DNA of 64,000 nucleotides from Kibdelosporangium aridum (GTDB lineage: Bacteria > Actinomycetota > Actinomycetes > Mycobacteriales > Pseudonocardiaceae). The stretch is taken from the NCBI RefSeq assembly GCF_900176515.1, contig NZ_FWXV01000003.1, positions 372,001 through 436,000 on the forward strand. Reading direction: 5' to 3'. How positions within the stretch are numbered: the first letter of the stretch is position 1; the number at the start of each line of letters is the position of its first letter. The notes below the pieces were generated by a model. That model was not told the origin of the DNA. It did not search any database and was given only the letters and a program-made list of their open reading frames with translations. The translations under genes were made by a program, and so were the position numbers. Of the stretch, positions 7,715 through 15,622 are shown one piece after another.

Positions 7715-7730
7715 GTGAGAGCGCTCTCAC
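7715..7730. promoter_or_regulatory. LacI-family operator upstream of the GH64 glucanase
   Basis: GTGAGAGCGCTCTCAC is a perfect 16-base palindrome with the central CG and flanking symmetry typical of LacI-family sites, and it resembles the cellobiose-repressor (CebR) type used for glucanase genes in streptomycetes. On the minus strand a TTGACA hexamer (7759-7754) lies upstream, so the operator would sit at the transcription start. The cognate repressor is not in this window. Confidence 0.7.
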
Positions 7731-7783
7731 AGGATCAAGGTGACCAGCCGGTATGTCAATGTTTACGGCCGGGCAACGTGCTG

Positions 7784-8512
7784 TCACTCGAGATCGGCAC
7801 ACGTCCGCTCGTCCGGCAACGCGGGCCGCAGCGTCACGTCGTAGCTGACGCCGTCCACCGACCACGTCGATCTTGGCGACACTTCGGCCACTTCAGCCGC
7901 GTCGAACAGCAGGCACATCCCGGCGTTGGTCCGCTCGGCCTGCTTGAACGACCGCAACGGCCACGCGGGCGCGCTCGACGGCGAGCCGGACGTGAACCCG
8001 ACCGCGAAGACCTTGCTTGGCCGGTACGGACTCGCCTGGCCGGACACCTCCTCGAACCGTTGTCGCAAATCCAGCAAGGGCCCGAACCGCAGGTCGTCCT
8101 GATCCGGGTTGGCCGCGGTGGTCTTGTAGCGGCGGTCGCCCGAATTCAGCGTCAGGACAATGACACTGCCGTCGATGATGTTCGGGTTCGAGTACTGCGC
8201 GTCCTGGTCGAAGCCCGCGTCATGCATTGCGCTGTACAGCGCCTCGGCCTCGTCGGGATCGATGGCGATCTCCTCGGCGGTGAGCATCGCGCCGTCGCGT
8301 TTCCCGGGGCGCAGCACTCGCCCGTCACCGTAAAGGCTGAATTCCGGGACCGCCGCGGCGTCCACGTGACTCGACATAGCCGGAACTTCGGACAACCGCA
8401 GCACCAGCGCGTTCCGGTCGGTGGGGATAGGCGGGGCGGCCGCACATCCGACGAGCAGCACCACCGGCAACAGGCAACACAATCGCACACGTACCGGACG
8501 GATCCCGGCCAC
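7784..8512 (-). CDS. Secreted lipoprotein of unknown function
   Basis: 242 residues from a GTG at 8512; a later GTG at 8488 would leave a very short signal peptide, so the start is uncertain. The N-terminus is a lipoprotein signal: basic residues, a Leu/Val core and the lipobox LLVGC, after which the mature protein begins CAAAPPIP. The mature domain is about 220 residues, soluble, with a few cysteines near the end (a MCLLF segment and CADLE). I recognise no family. It should be anchored to the outer face of the membrane. Confidence 0.65.
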   Translation of the reverse strand: MAGIRPVRVRLCCLLPVVLLVGCAAAPPIPTDRNALVLRLSEVPAMSSHVDAAAVPEFSLYGDGRVLRPGKRDGAMLTAEEIAIDPDEAEALYSAMHDAGFDQDAQYSNPNIIDGSVIVLTLNSGDRRYKTTAANPDQDDLRFGPLLDLRQRFEEVSGQASPYRPSKVFAVGFTSGSPSSAPAWPLRSFKQAERTNAGMCLLFDAAEVAEVSPRSTWSVDGVSYDVTLRPALPDERTCADLE

Positions 8513-8688
8513 CGGGAGGTTGCCGAGACGGCCAGTTATGGGACAATTCCGCGTTAGGTCCGTGCTTGGGGGAATGACAACGTGCACATCATCGATGAAG
8601 CCGCCACGCTCACCGCGAACGGTGGAGGGCTATCGTGAGGGCCGTGTCCACACGCTCGACCAGTCGTCAGCACGGGCTCAGGTAACCG

Positions 8689-10971
8689 GTGGGGGCCCCG
8701 ACTGACACCCGGCCGGACGACAACCTCCTGCCGCGCAACCTGCCGCCCGACGTCGGTGAGTTCACCGGCCGGGACGCGGATGTGGCCGCGATCCTGCGAG
8801 TGGGCACCCAGCCTTACAAGCGCACGGTCGTCGTTTCCGGCTTCGGTGGCGTCGGCAAGTCCGCGCTGGCCGTGCACGCCGCGCACAAGCTCACCGACCA
8901 GTTCCCGGACGGACAGCTCTTCGCCGACCTGCGCGGGGCAACCGGCCGCGAGGTCGACGCGCATGAGGTCCTCGGTCGATTCCTGCAGGCACTGGGCGTC
9001 CCCGCGCCCGCCGTCCCGGTCAGCACGGACGAGCGGATAGAGCAGTACCGGTCCCGGATCGCCGGCCGCCGGATGATCATCGTGCTGGACAACGCCCGTG
9101 GCGAGTACCAGGTCCGCCCGCTGCTGCCGGGTGACCACAGCAGTCTCGTCGTGGTGACCAGCCGGTCGCGGCTGACCGGGTTGGACAACGCCGAGTCGAT
9201 CGAGTTGAACTTCCTGCCGATGGACGCGGCGATCGAGCTGCTCAGCCGGATCATCGGGGCCGAGCGGATCGAGAGCCAGCGCGCCGAGGCCGAGCGCATC
9301 GTCGAACTCTGCGGCGGGCTGCCGCTCGCGGTCCGCGCGGCGGGCGCGAAGCTGCTGGCCAGGCCGCACTGGCCGCTGAAATCGCTGGTCGTGCGGCTGT
9401 CCGACGAGCACAGGCGGCTGGACGAGCTGACCGTCGGCGATCTGGCGATCCGCTCAAGCCTCGGGTTGAACTACGCCGAGCTGGACGAGCAACAGCGCCG
9501 CGCGTTCCACCTGCTTTCCGTGCTCGACCTGCCGGACTTCGGCTGGTGGCCGGTGGTGCCGCTGCTGGACGTCTCCCCGCAGGAAGCCGAGGACATCGTC
9601 GAGCACCTGGTCGACCTGCGGCTGCTGGAAGTCGCGGGGGTCGACGCGATCGGCCGGGTTCGCTACCGCCTGCATGACCTCGTGCAGCTGTTCGGTGCGG
9701 AGCAACACGAGTCCGGTGTGGGGATGGCCGCCGCGGTCACCCGCACGATGAACACGTGGATGCTGTTGATCAACGAGAGCAGCCGCGAGATGCCGCGGGT
9801 GACGGTGGCACTGCGGCCGCCGACATTGCCGGACGTCACCGTCGACCCCGCGTTGATCGAGGACGTCCGCGCAGATCCCGAGGAATGGCTGAAGTCGGAG
9901 TCCGCCGCGGTCGTGCGGATGGTCGAGCGCGCGTACGAGCTGCGGATCAACTACAACACGATCGTGTCCCTGGCGGCGTTTCTGGCCACGCCGTTCTCGG
10001 CACGCAACGAGTTCGACGAATGGCAACGCACGCAGGAAGTCGCCCTTGAGGTGACCAGCGCGGTCGGTGACCAGAACGCCGAAGCGGTCGTACTAGCCGG
10101 GCTCGGCCAGCTGCACGCGGAGAAAGACGACTTCCCCGCCGCACTCGAACACTTCCGTAAGGCCGCAAAGCTCGCCGTGATCATCGGTGACGACGCCACG
10201 TTCGCGGCGGCGTTGGTCGGGATGGGCACTGTCCACCGCGAGTTCGCTGTCACGGGCGCTGCCGTCATCGACCTGACCGTCGCGGCGGCGCTGGGCGAGG
10301 AGATCAACCACCTCGGTGTGGTCGCGGTCGCGAACTACGGTCTTGGCGCGATCAGCCGCGACAAGGGCGACATCGCTGCGGCGACGGCCCAGTTCCAGCG
10401 CTGCATCGAGGTGTACCAGAAGGCAGGTGACCAGCGCGGCGCCGCATTGTCGTTGCGCGGCCTGAGCCTCTGCCACCGTGCCGTCGGCGAGTACGCGCCC
10501 GCGGCGGAGCTGGCCGCACAGGCAGCGACCATCCTCGAAGGTCTCGGCGACGACCTCGGCGCCGCGTACGCCCGTCAGTCATGGGCGAAGGCCGCATTGC
10601 GGCTGGGCGATCACGCCGAAGCCGCCGAGACGCTGGCGAATTGCCTGGAGACGTGTACCCGCAGGCAAGACCGGTTCGGCATGGCACTGATGACCCGGAC
10701 CCTCGGCGAGCTGCGGCTGGCGTCCGGTGATCTGGCCGCCGCGAAGGACACACTGACCTCCGCAGTGGACCAGTGGGCCGCGTTGGACCTGCCGCTTTGG
10801 CAGGCGCGCACCTTGCGCGACCTCGCGGCCGCGACCGTCACCGACGAACCGGCCGCCGCCGAAGAGCACTGGGCCAGGGCCCGGCAGCTGCTCGAAGGGA
10901 CCGAAGCACGCGAGGTGACCGAACTCGCAGCGACGACCCCGGCGGAGTGGCTCGCAACAGTACGCGGCTGA
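8689..10971 (+). CDS. STAND/NB-ARC ATPase with C-terminal TPR repeats, no DNA-binding domain
   Basis: 760 residues from a GTG. The Walker A motif GFGGVGKS (about 51-58) and Walker B RRMIIVLDNA (about 127-136) define an NB-ARC module, followed by the winged-helix and arm regions ending RLHDLVQLFGAEQ near 335. From about 440 onward are at least six TPR-like helical repeats (AEAVVLAGLGQLHAEKDDFPAALEHF is the first clear one). The SARP/BTAD DNA-binding domain at the front of its neighbour and of AfsR is absent. The protein may be a signalling or protein-binding switch rather than a direct transcription factor. A hairpin follows the stop. Confidence 0.85.
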   Translation: MGAPTDTRPDDNLLPRNLPPDVGEFTGRDADVAAILRVGTQPYKRTVVVSGFGGVGKSALAVHAAHKLTDQFPDGQLFADLRGATGREVDAHEVLGRFLQALGVPAPAVPVSTDERIEQYRSRIAGRRMIIVLDNARGEYQVRPLLPGDHSSLVVVTSRSRLTGLDNAESIELNFLPMDAAIELLSRIIGAERIESQRAEAERIVELCGGLPLAVRAAGAKLLARPHWPLKSLVVRLSDEHRRLDELTVGDLAIRSSLGLNYAELDEQQRRAFHLLSVLDLPDFGWWPVVPLLDVSPQEAEDIVEHLVDLRLLEVAGVDAIGRVRYRLHDLVQLFGAEQHESGVGMAAAVTRTMNTWMLLINESSREMPRVTVALRPPTLPDVTVDPALIEDVRADPEEWLKSESAAVVRMVERAYELRINYNTIVSLAAFLATPFSARNEFDEWQRTQEVALEVTSAVGDQNAEAVVLAGLGQLHAEKDDFPAALEHFRKAAKLAVIIGDDATFAAALVGMGTVHREFAVTGAAVIDLTVAAALGEEINHLGVVAVANYGLGAISRDKGDIAAATAQFQRCIEVYQKAGDQRGAALSLRGLSLCHRAVGEYAPAAELAAQAATILEGLGDDLGAAYARQSWAKAALRLGDHAEAAETLANCLETCTRRQDRFGMALMTRTLGELRLASGDLAAAKDTLTSAVDQWAALDLPLWQARTLRDLAAATVTDEPAAAEEHWARARQLLEGTEAREVTELAATTPAEWLATVRG

Positions 10972-10976
10972 GAGAA

Positions 10977-10994
10977 AGCGCCAGTGGTGGCGCT
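10977..10994 (+). terminator. Hairpin just after the STAND gene
   Basis: AGCGCCA (10977-10983) pairs perfectly with TGGCGCT (10988-10994) across a 4-base loop, beginning 6 bases after the stop codon. There is no T-tract, as is common for terminators in GC-rich actinomycetes. Confidence 0.5.
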
Positions 10995-11006
10995 GACCGC
11001 CTAGCA

Positions 11007-11023
11007 GAACGAGCGTCTCGTTC
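11007..11023. repeat. Palindrome upstream of the AfsR-like gene
   Basis: GAACGAG (11007-11013) and CTCGTTC (11017-11023) are perfect inverted arms with a 3-base centre. It may be a second element of the upstream terminator region or an operator for the AfsR-like gene. Confidence 0.35.
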
Positions 11024-11073
11024 CCATCGCCGCCTTCGGCCCCGCCGGTCCGGCTACGCAGTGGATCGTCAAC

Positions 11074-11103
11074 CAGCCTGGTTTCAGCCTGGCAACAGCG
11101 CGA
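11074..11103 (+). promoter_or_regulatory. 11-bp-phased direct repeats upstream of the AfsR-like gene
   Basis: CAGCCTGG occurs at 11074-11081 and 11085-11092, exactly 11 bases apart, and a degenerate third copy CAGCGCGA begins at 11096, again 11 bases on. Direct heptamer-like repeats with 11-base phasing are the hallmark of SARP/AfsR binding sites, so this is a candidate autoregulatory or cross-regulatory site about 100 bases before the start codon. Confidence 0.5.
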
Positions 11104-11200
11104 CTGTACGAGCAGCTGTACGGGCGACCGTTACCCTCCGGATAGCAAGAACACGCAGCGTGGTGAACGTTTTTCCGGGTCTACGACGATGTTGGGGATC

Positions 11201-14200
11201 ATGACCGGCCTTCGTTACGGGGTACTGGGCCCGCTTGAGGTGGTCCGCGGCGGCAAACGCGTCGCGATCAACGGGCCCAAGCTGCGCGTTCTGCTGGCCA
11301 CGCTGCTGCTGCAAGCCAACGCCACCGTCTCGATGGACCAGCTCGGCGAGCGGATGTGGGGTGAACGCCCGCCTTCGACCGCGCGCAAAAGCGTCCAGCT
11401 GTACGTGATGCGCCTGCGCCGGACGCTCGGCGACGACTCGGTGATCGAGACACGTCCGGACGGTTACCTGCTCAACGCCGAGCCGGAGCAGGTCGACATC
11501 CTGCGGTTCCGGCGGCTGACGGTGCAGGCCAGGGAGGCGGCCCGCGCCGGTGACCTGCTCGAAGAGCTGAACAGGCTGAACGACGCGCTGGCGTGCTGGC
11601 GCGGCCCGGCGCTGAGCGACGTGCCGTCGGAGTCGTTGCAGCGTGAGACGGTCGCCGAACTGGCCGAAGACCGGCTGCGGACCGAGGAACGACGGATCCA
11701 GGTACACCTGGACCTGGGCAGGCACCGCGAGGTGATCAGCGAACTGGTCCAGCTGACCAAGGACCACCCGTGGCAGGAGCAGTTCTGGGTACAGCTGATC
11801 CAGGCCCTGCACCGCTCGGAACGGCTCGCGGACGCACTGGACACGTACCGCACTGTGCACCGGAAGTTCCGCGACGAGCTGGGCATCGACCCAGGTCCGC
11901 AGCTACAACAGGTGCACAGCATGATCCTGGCCGAGCGCCCGGACCTCAACGGCGAGACGCCGCCCCCGTGCGCTGCGCCGATCAACCAGCTCCCGGCGGA
12001 CCTGCGTGACTTCGTCGGCCGGGTGGACGTGGTCGAGAAGCTCAGCAGTATGCGCGGCCCGATCACCGTGGTGTCCGGACCGCCCGGTGTCGGCAAGACC
12101 GCGTTCGCGCTGCACGTGGCACATCGGCTGCGCGACCGCTTCCCCGACGGCCAGCTGTACGTGAACCTCCAGGGCTATGCCTGCGATCCGCCGCTGGCTC
12201 CGGCGACCGTGCTGACCAGGTTCCTGCGGGCGCTCGGTGTGGGACGTGAGGAGATCCCGGTCGATCTGGAAGGCCAGGCGGCCCTGTTCCGGAGTGCGTT
12301 GACGGCCAAGCAAATGCTGGTGGTGCTCGACAACGCCATCGACGCCGAACAGGTGCGACCGCTGTTGCCCGCCGAACCCGGATGCCGGGTGTTCATCACA
12401 AGCCGCAGCGACCTGCGTGGCCTTGCCGTGAACCCAGGCGCGGATCACCTGCCGCTGGACGTGCTGACCGAGTGGGAGTCCCGGGCGGTGCTGATCGAGC
12501 TGATCGGTGAGTCCCGTGCCGAGGCCGAGCCGGATGCGGTGGCGGAGCTGACGAAGGCGTGCGCACACCTGCCGCTCGCGTTGCGGATCGCCGGCGCGAA
12601 CCTCGCGGCCAACCCACACCGCCGAATCGCCGACTATGTCGTGGAAATGACGCAGTCCGGGCGGCTCGCCGAACTCGCGATCGACGGCGACGAGGCGTCG
12701 GCCGTCCGGGTCGCGTTCGACAATTCCTACTTGCGGCTCAGGGAAAGCGACCAGACACTGTTCCGGTTGCTCGGCCTGACACCAGGTCCGGACATCAGCG
12801 TCGGTGCCGCGGCCGCACTGTCCGGCGAATCGCTCGCGGAGACCAACCGAGCGCTCGACCGGCTGACCGCGGCCGCTTTGTTGCAGCGGGAATTCGGTGG
12901 GCGGTACCACTTCCACGACCTGATCCGTGAGTACGCCATTTCGCAGAAAACCCCGGCGGACTCGGTCACCGCGCTCACCCGGCTGATCGATTACTACCTG
13001 CACACCGCGGATACCGCCGCGCGCATGCTGTATCCGGCAACGCCCCGGCTGCCACTGCCCGAATCGAGCGCCGCCCCGGCACCGATCACCGAAGCCACGG
13101 CGCTGCGGTGGTTGGACGACGAACGCTACAACCTCGTCGCTGTTGTGCCATGGGCCGCGGCTCACCCCGTACTTCGGTCCTATGCCTGGCGTCTCGTCGA
13201 CGTTCTGCGTGGATATCTGCAGGCGCGTGGGCACGACCGGGAAACACTCACCGGGTTCGAGGCCGCCTTGGCGGCCGCGCGGGAAGCGGGCGAACCGGCC
13301 GCGCAGATCTCCATGTTGGACGTACTTGGCCTGATGTCCTACAACCTCGCCGACTACCAGCGGGCGATCGACTACCACAGCCGAGCACTGGCGGTCGCCG
13401 AAGAGATCGACGACCTCAACGCCGCCGCACAGGCACTGCACAACCTCGGCCGGATCCACATCCAGCAAGGCCAGCCCAAACTGGCCGAGGACTGTCACCG
13501 GCAGGCACTGGAAGCCGCGCGCAAGACCGGGAACCTGGCAGCCGAAATCCTGGCGCTGAACTACATCGGCGTGGCACACACGTCCTCCGGGCGCCCGGCC
13601 TTGGCGTTGGAGTTCCACGAGCAATCGTTGGCGCTGAGCCATTCGAGCGGCAACCGCACCGCTGCTTTCCGCGCCACCAACGGCCTCGGCATCGCCTACT
13701 GGAACCTCGGCGAGCTGGACAAAGCGGTGGCGCTGCAGCAGGAGGTGCTGGAGTACTGCCACGAGATCGGGGAACGCTTCGGCGAACTGATCACCCTGGT
13801 GTGCCTGGCCGAGATCCAATGCGATCTGGAGAACTACGACACGGCATTGAGCCACGCGCAAAAAGCCATCGCGTTGAGCACCAAGATGAGCGAACGCCGC
13901 AGCGAAGCAGGCGCACGCGAGATCATCGCGACCGTCCACAGCAAAACCGGAGCATTCCGCCGCGCGATCGCCGACTACACCGAAGCCCTACGCCTGGCCC
14001 GGCAAATCGGCTTCCGCTACGGCGAAATGTCCATCCTCATCGGACTCGCCGCAGCCCACCGCGGCCTCGGCGACGCAGAACTGGCGCTGACGTACAGCGA
14101 ACAGGCGCTGACAAAATTGCGCGCAGGCGGCCAGTTGCTGCTTGAGGCGAGGGCTTTGACAGAACTGGCGTACGCCCATCTCGCCCTCGACCACCGAGAC

Positions 14201-14308
14201 ACCGCCAAGCAGTACATCGACAGCGCGATCAGCCTGGCCAGGGAACGCGGTCAACGGTTGACCGAGGAGCAAGCCCTGCGCATGAAATCACTCCTCACCA
14301 ACACCTAG
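11201..14308 (+). CDS. AfsR-type SARP regulator with NB-ARC and TPR domains
   Basis: 1035 residues from the ATG at 11201; an in-frame ATG four codons earlier is possible. Domains in order: an OmpR-like winged helix (about 1-95, LRYGVLGPLEVVRGGKRV through VMRLRRTLG), the bacterial transcriptional activation domain BTAD (about 100-250, ending DELGIDPGPQLQQVH), an NB-ARC ATPase with Walker A GPPGVGKT and Walker B MLVVLDNA, then a long TPR array (about 690-1030) with repeats such as LNAAAQALHNLGRIHIQQGQ. This is the full AfsR layout, used to switch on secondary metabolism in streptomycetes, often under Ser/Thr kinase control. Its targets are unknown. Confidence 0.9.
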   Translation: MTGLRYGVLGPLEVVRGGKRVAINGPKLRVLLATLLLQANATVSMDQLGERMWGERPPSTARKSVQLYVMRLRRTLGDDSVIETRPDGYLLNAEPEQVDILRFRRLTVQAREAARAGDLLEELNRLNDALACWRGPALSDVPSESLQRETVAELAEDRLRTEERRIQVHLDLGRHREVISELVQLTKDHPWQEQFWVQLIQALHRSERLADALDTYRTVHRKFRDELGIDPGPQLQQVHSMILAERPDLNGETPPPCAAPINQLPADLRDFVGRVDVVEKLSSMRGPITVVSGPPGVGKTAFALHVAHRLRDRFPDGQLYVNLQGYACDPPLAPATVLTRFLRALGVGREEIPVDLEGQAALFRSALTAKQMLVVLDNAIDAEQVRPLLPAEPGCRVFITSRSDLRGLAVNPGADHLPLDVLTEWESRAVLIELIGESRAEAEPDAVAELTKACAHLPLALRIAGANLAANPHRRIADYVVEMTQSGRLAELAIDGDEASAVRVAFDNSYLRLRESDQTLFRLLGLTPGPDISVGAAAALSGESLAETNRALDRLTAAALLQREFGGRYHFHDLIREYAISQKTPADSVTALTRLIDYYLHTADTAARMLYPATPRLPLPESSAAPAPITEATALRWLDDERYNLVAVVPWAAAHPVLRSYAWRLVDVLRGYLQARGHDRETLTGFEAALAAAREAGEPAAQISMLDVLGLMSYNLADYQRAIDYHSRALAVAEEIDDLNAAAQALHNLGRIHIQQGQPKLAEDCHRQALEAARKTGNLAAEILALNYIGVAHTSSGRPALALEFHEQSLALSHSSGNRTAAFRATNGLGIAYWNLGELDKAVALQQEVLEYCHEIGERFGELITLVCLAEIQCDLENYDTALSHAQKAIALSTKMSERRSEAGAREIIATVHSKTGAFRRAIADYTEALRLARQIGFRYGEMSILIGLAAAHRGLGDAELALTYSEQALTKLRAGGQLLLEARALTELAYAHLALDHRDTAKQYIDSAISLARERGQRLTEEQALRMKSLLTNT

Positions 14309-14336
14309 GTCGCCCGAAGCGTTCACCGACCCCGAT

Positions 14337-14816
14337 TCAGTTCTTGGTCAGCCGCAGCACGCCGGAGCTGCCCTCCACCGCGACGGCGGTGAACTGGATT
14401 TCGTTGTACTTCATGAAATCGCCTTGGTTGGGGCCGGAGCTGACGGTCCCGGAGAAGCCGGAATCGGCAAGCAGGGTGATCGATATGCCTTCGGCCCCAA
14501 CCGCCGAGACTTGCACCGTTGCTGGTCCCTTTGACGTGTTGACTCGGATCCGGCTGCCTACGTTGACCAGGACCTGACAGGCACCATCTCGGCATGACGC
14601 ATAGTTCTTGCCGTCCGGTGCCGTCATGGGCTGGCCCGCAAGTGGCGGTGCCGCAGGCGTTGTGGACGTGGTCGGCGGAGCCGAACTGGATGTCGTTGGT
14701 GTCGTCGTGGTTGTTGTAGTTGACGTGGTTGTGGTTGGCGGTTGCGTGGTTTGGGGAGCCGTCGAGCCGCAAGCTGTGAGCATCCCGGCCACCAGTATTG
14801 AGGCAATGGCCTTCAT
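14337..14816 (-). CDS. Lipoprotein with Thr-rich linker, last gene of the chaperone operon
   Basis: 159 residues from the ATG at 14816, chosen because GAGGAAAACC precedes it at normal spacing. A lipoprotein signal ends in the lipobox MLTAC. The mature protein starts with a Gln/Pro segment and an uninterrupted Thr-rich stretch (roughly residues 24-56), a typical wall-spanning linker. A compact 100-residue domain with one Cys pair (SCRDGAC) follows. Its fold is not recognised. It begins 8 bases after the OmpA-domain gene and is the sixth gene of the operon, so it probably works outside the membrane together with that protein. Confidence 0.75.
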   Translation of the reverse strand: MKAIASILVAGMLTACGSTAPQTTQPPTTTTSTTTTTTTPTTSSSAPPTTSTTPAAPPLAGQPMTAPDGKNYASCRDGACQVLVNVGSRIRVNTSKGPATVQVSAVGAEGISITLLADSGFSGTVSSGPNQGDFMKYNEIQFTAVAVEGSSGVLRLTKN

Positions 14817-14824
14817 GGTTTTCC

Positions 14825-15622
14825 TCACGCGGGGGTGATCAGGACTGTGACGGTGTTGTTCTTGGCACGTTCGCGGGCAGGGAAGAGCGGTGTGGCGCCA
14901 GCGCTTCGAACTACGGCTGGCATTCCGAGGGCATCAGCGACCGTTTGTGCCCGTGCGAAGCCGAGTTCGGTGGGGTTGCGGGGTCGGTTGTCGGTATGGC
15001 CGGTGATTACCAGCGATACCGCGAACGGCTTGAGTTGTGCCGCGAGTTCGGCGACCGCCGCCGCGCCCGAAGTGGACAGTCGGGCGTCCCGGTTGAACAG
15101 GGCTTCGTTGAACGTCACCAACACCGCGTCACCCTGACGGATCACCGCGAAGGCTGGACTGTTCAAAGCCTTGGCCATAGTCACGACCGGAGGCTCGGCG
15201 TTCAGCTGGGCGCGTACCGCATCCAACTGACGGGTCAACTCGGCGTGCTGCGCAACCAGGCCGGACATGTCCGGTGGCGGTGCCGGTGGTGGCGTGGTCG
15301 GCAACAAGATCCCGACAACGCCGACACCTGCGGCGACGACGAAAGCAACAGGCCACATTGGGCGGCGGCGGAAACGCTTGGCCTGCAACGCGGCGATCCG
15401 CCGCTTGCCCTGGACGGCAGCCTCATCGGCCGGGTCCAGCGATTGCACGCGCGACCAGCACTCGTCCGCATCGCCGAGTGCGCCTTGCTGGGCGTGGACT
15501 CGGGCGAGCAGGTCAAGTACGCGCGGGTCATCGCTGGATCGGCCGCCAAGCTCCGCCAGTGCCGACATGGCCTGCTGGTAGTCGCCACGACGAGCGGACT
15601 CGAGGGCTTGTGTGAGTGTCAT
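14825..15622 (-). CDS. TPR protein with one membrane helix and OmpA-like domain
   Basis: 265 residues. Cytoplasmic N-terminal TPR-like helices (about 1-80, ending AAVQGKRRIAALQ), a basic stop and a single membrane helix (about 88-108), a Pro-rich linker and a short coiled coil (about 120-142), then an extracytoplasmic OmpA/MotB-like domain (about 160-265) with its signature ITGHTDN...ELGFARAQTVADAL. OmpA-like domains bind peptidoglycan, so this protein could tie the cytoplasmic chaperone module to the cell wall. It starts in a 4-base overlap with the Hsp70 gene. OmpA-like domains are uncommon in Gram-positive chaperone loci. Confidence 0.85.
   Translation of the reverse strand: MTLTQALESARRGDYQQAMSALAELGGRSSDDPRVLDLLARVHAQQGALGDADECWSRVQSLDPADEAAVQGKRRIAALQAKRFRRRPMWPVAFVVAAGVGVVGILLPTTPPPAPPPDMSGLVAQHAELTRQLDAVRAQLNAEPPVVTMAKALNSPAFAVIRQGDAVLVTFNEALFNRDARLSTSGAAAVAELAAQLKPFAVSLVITGHTDNRPRNPTELGFARAQTVADALGMPAVVRSAGATPLFPARERAKNNTVTVLITPA

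Noticed and set aside
11903-13939. A 678-codon open frame on the minus strand
   Set aside because: It lies wholly opposite the AfsR-like gene, has low-complexity Arg/Gln/Val-rich content and no domain signal. In GC-rich DNA such frames are third-position shadows of the real gene.
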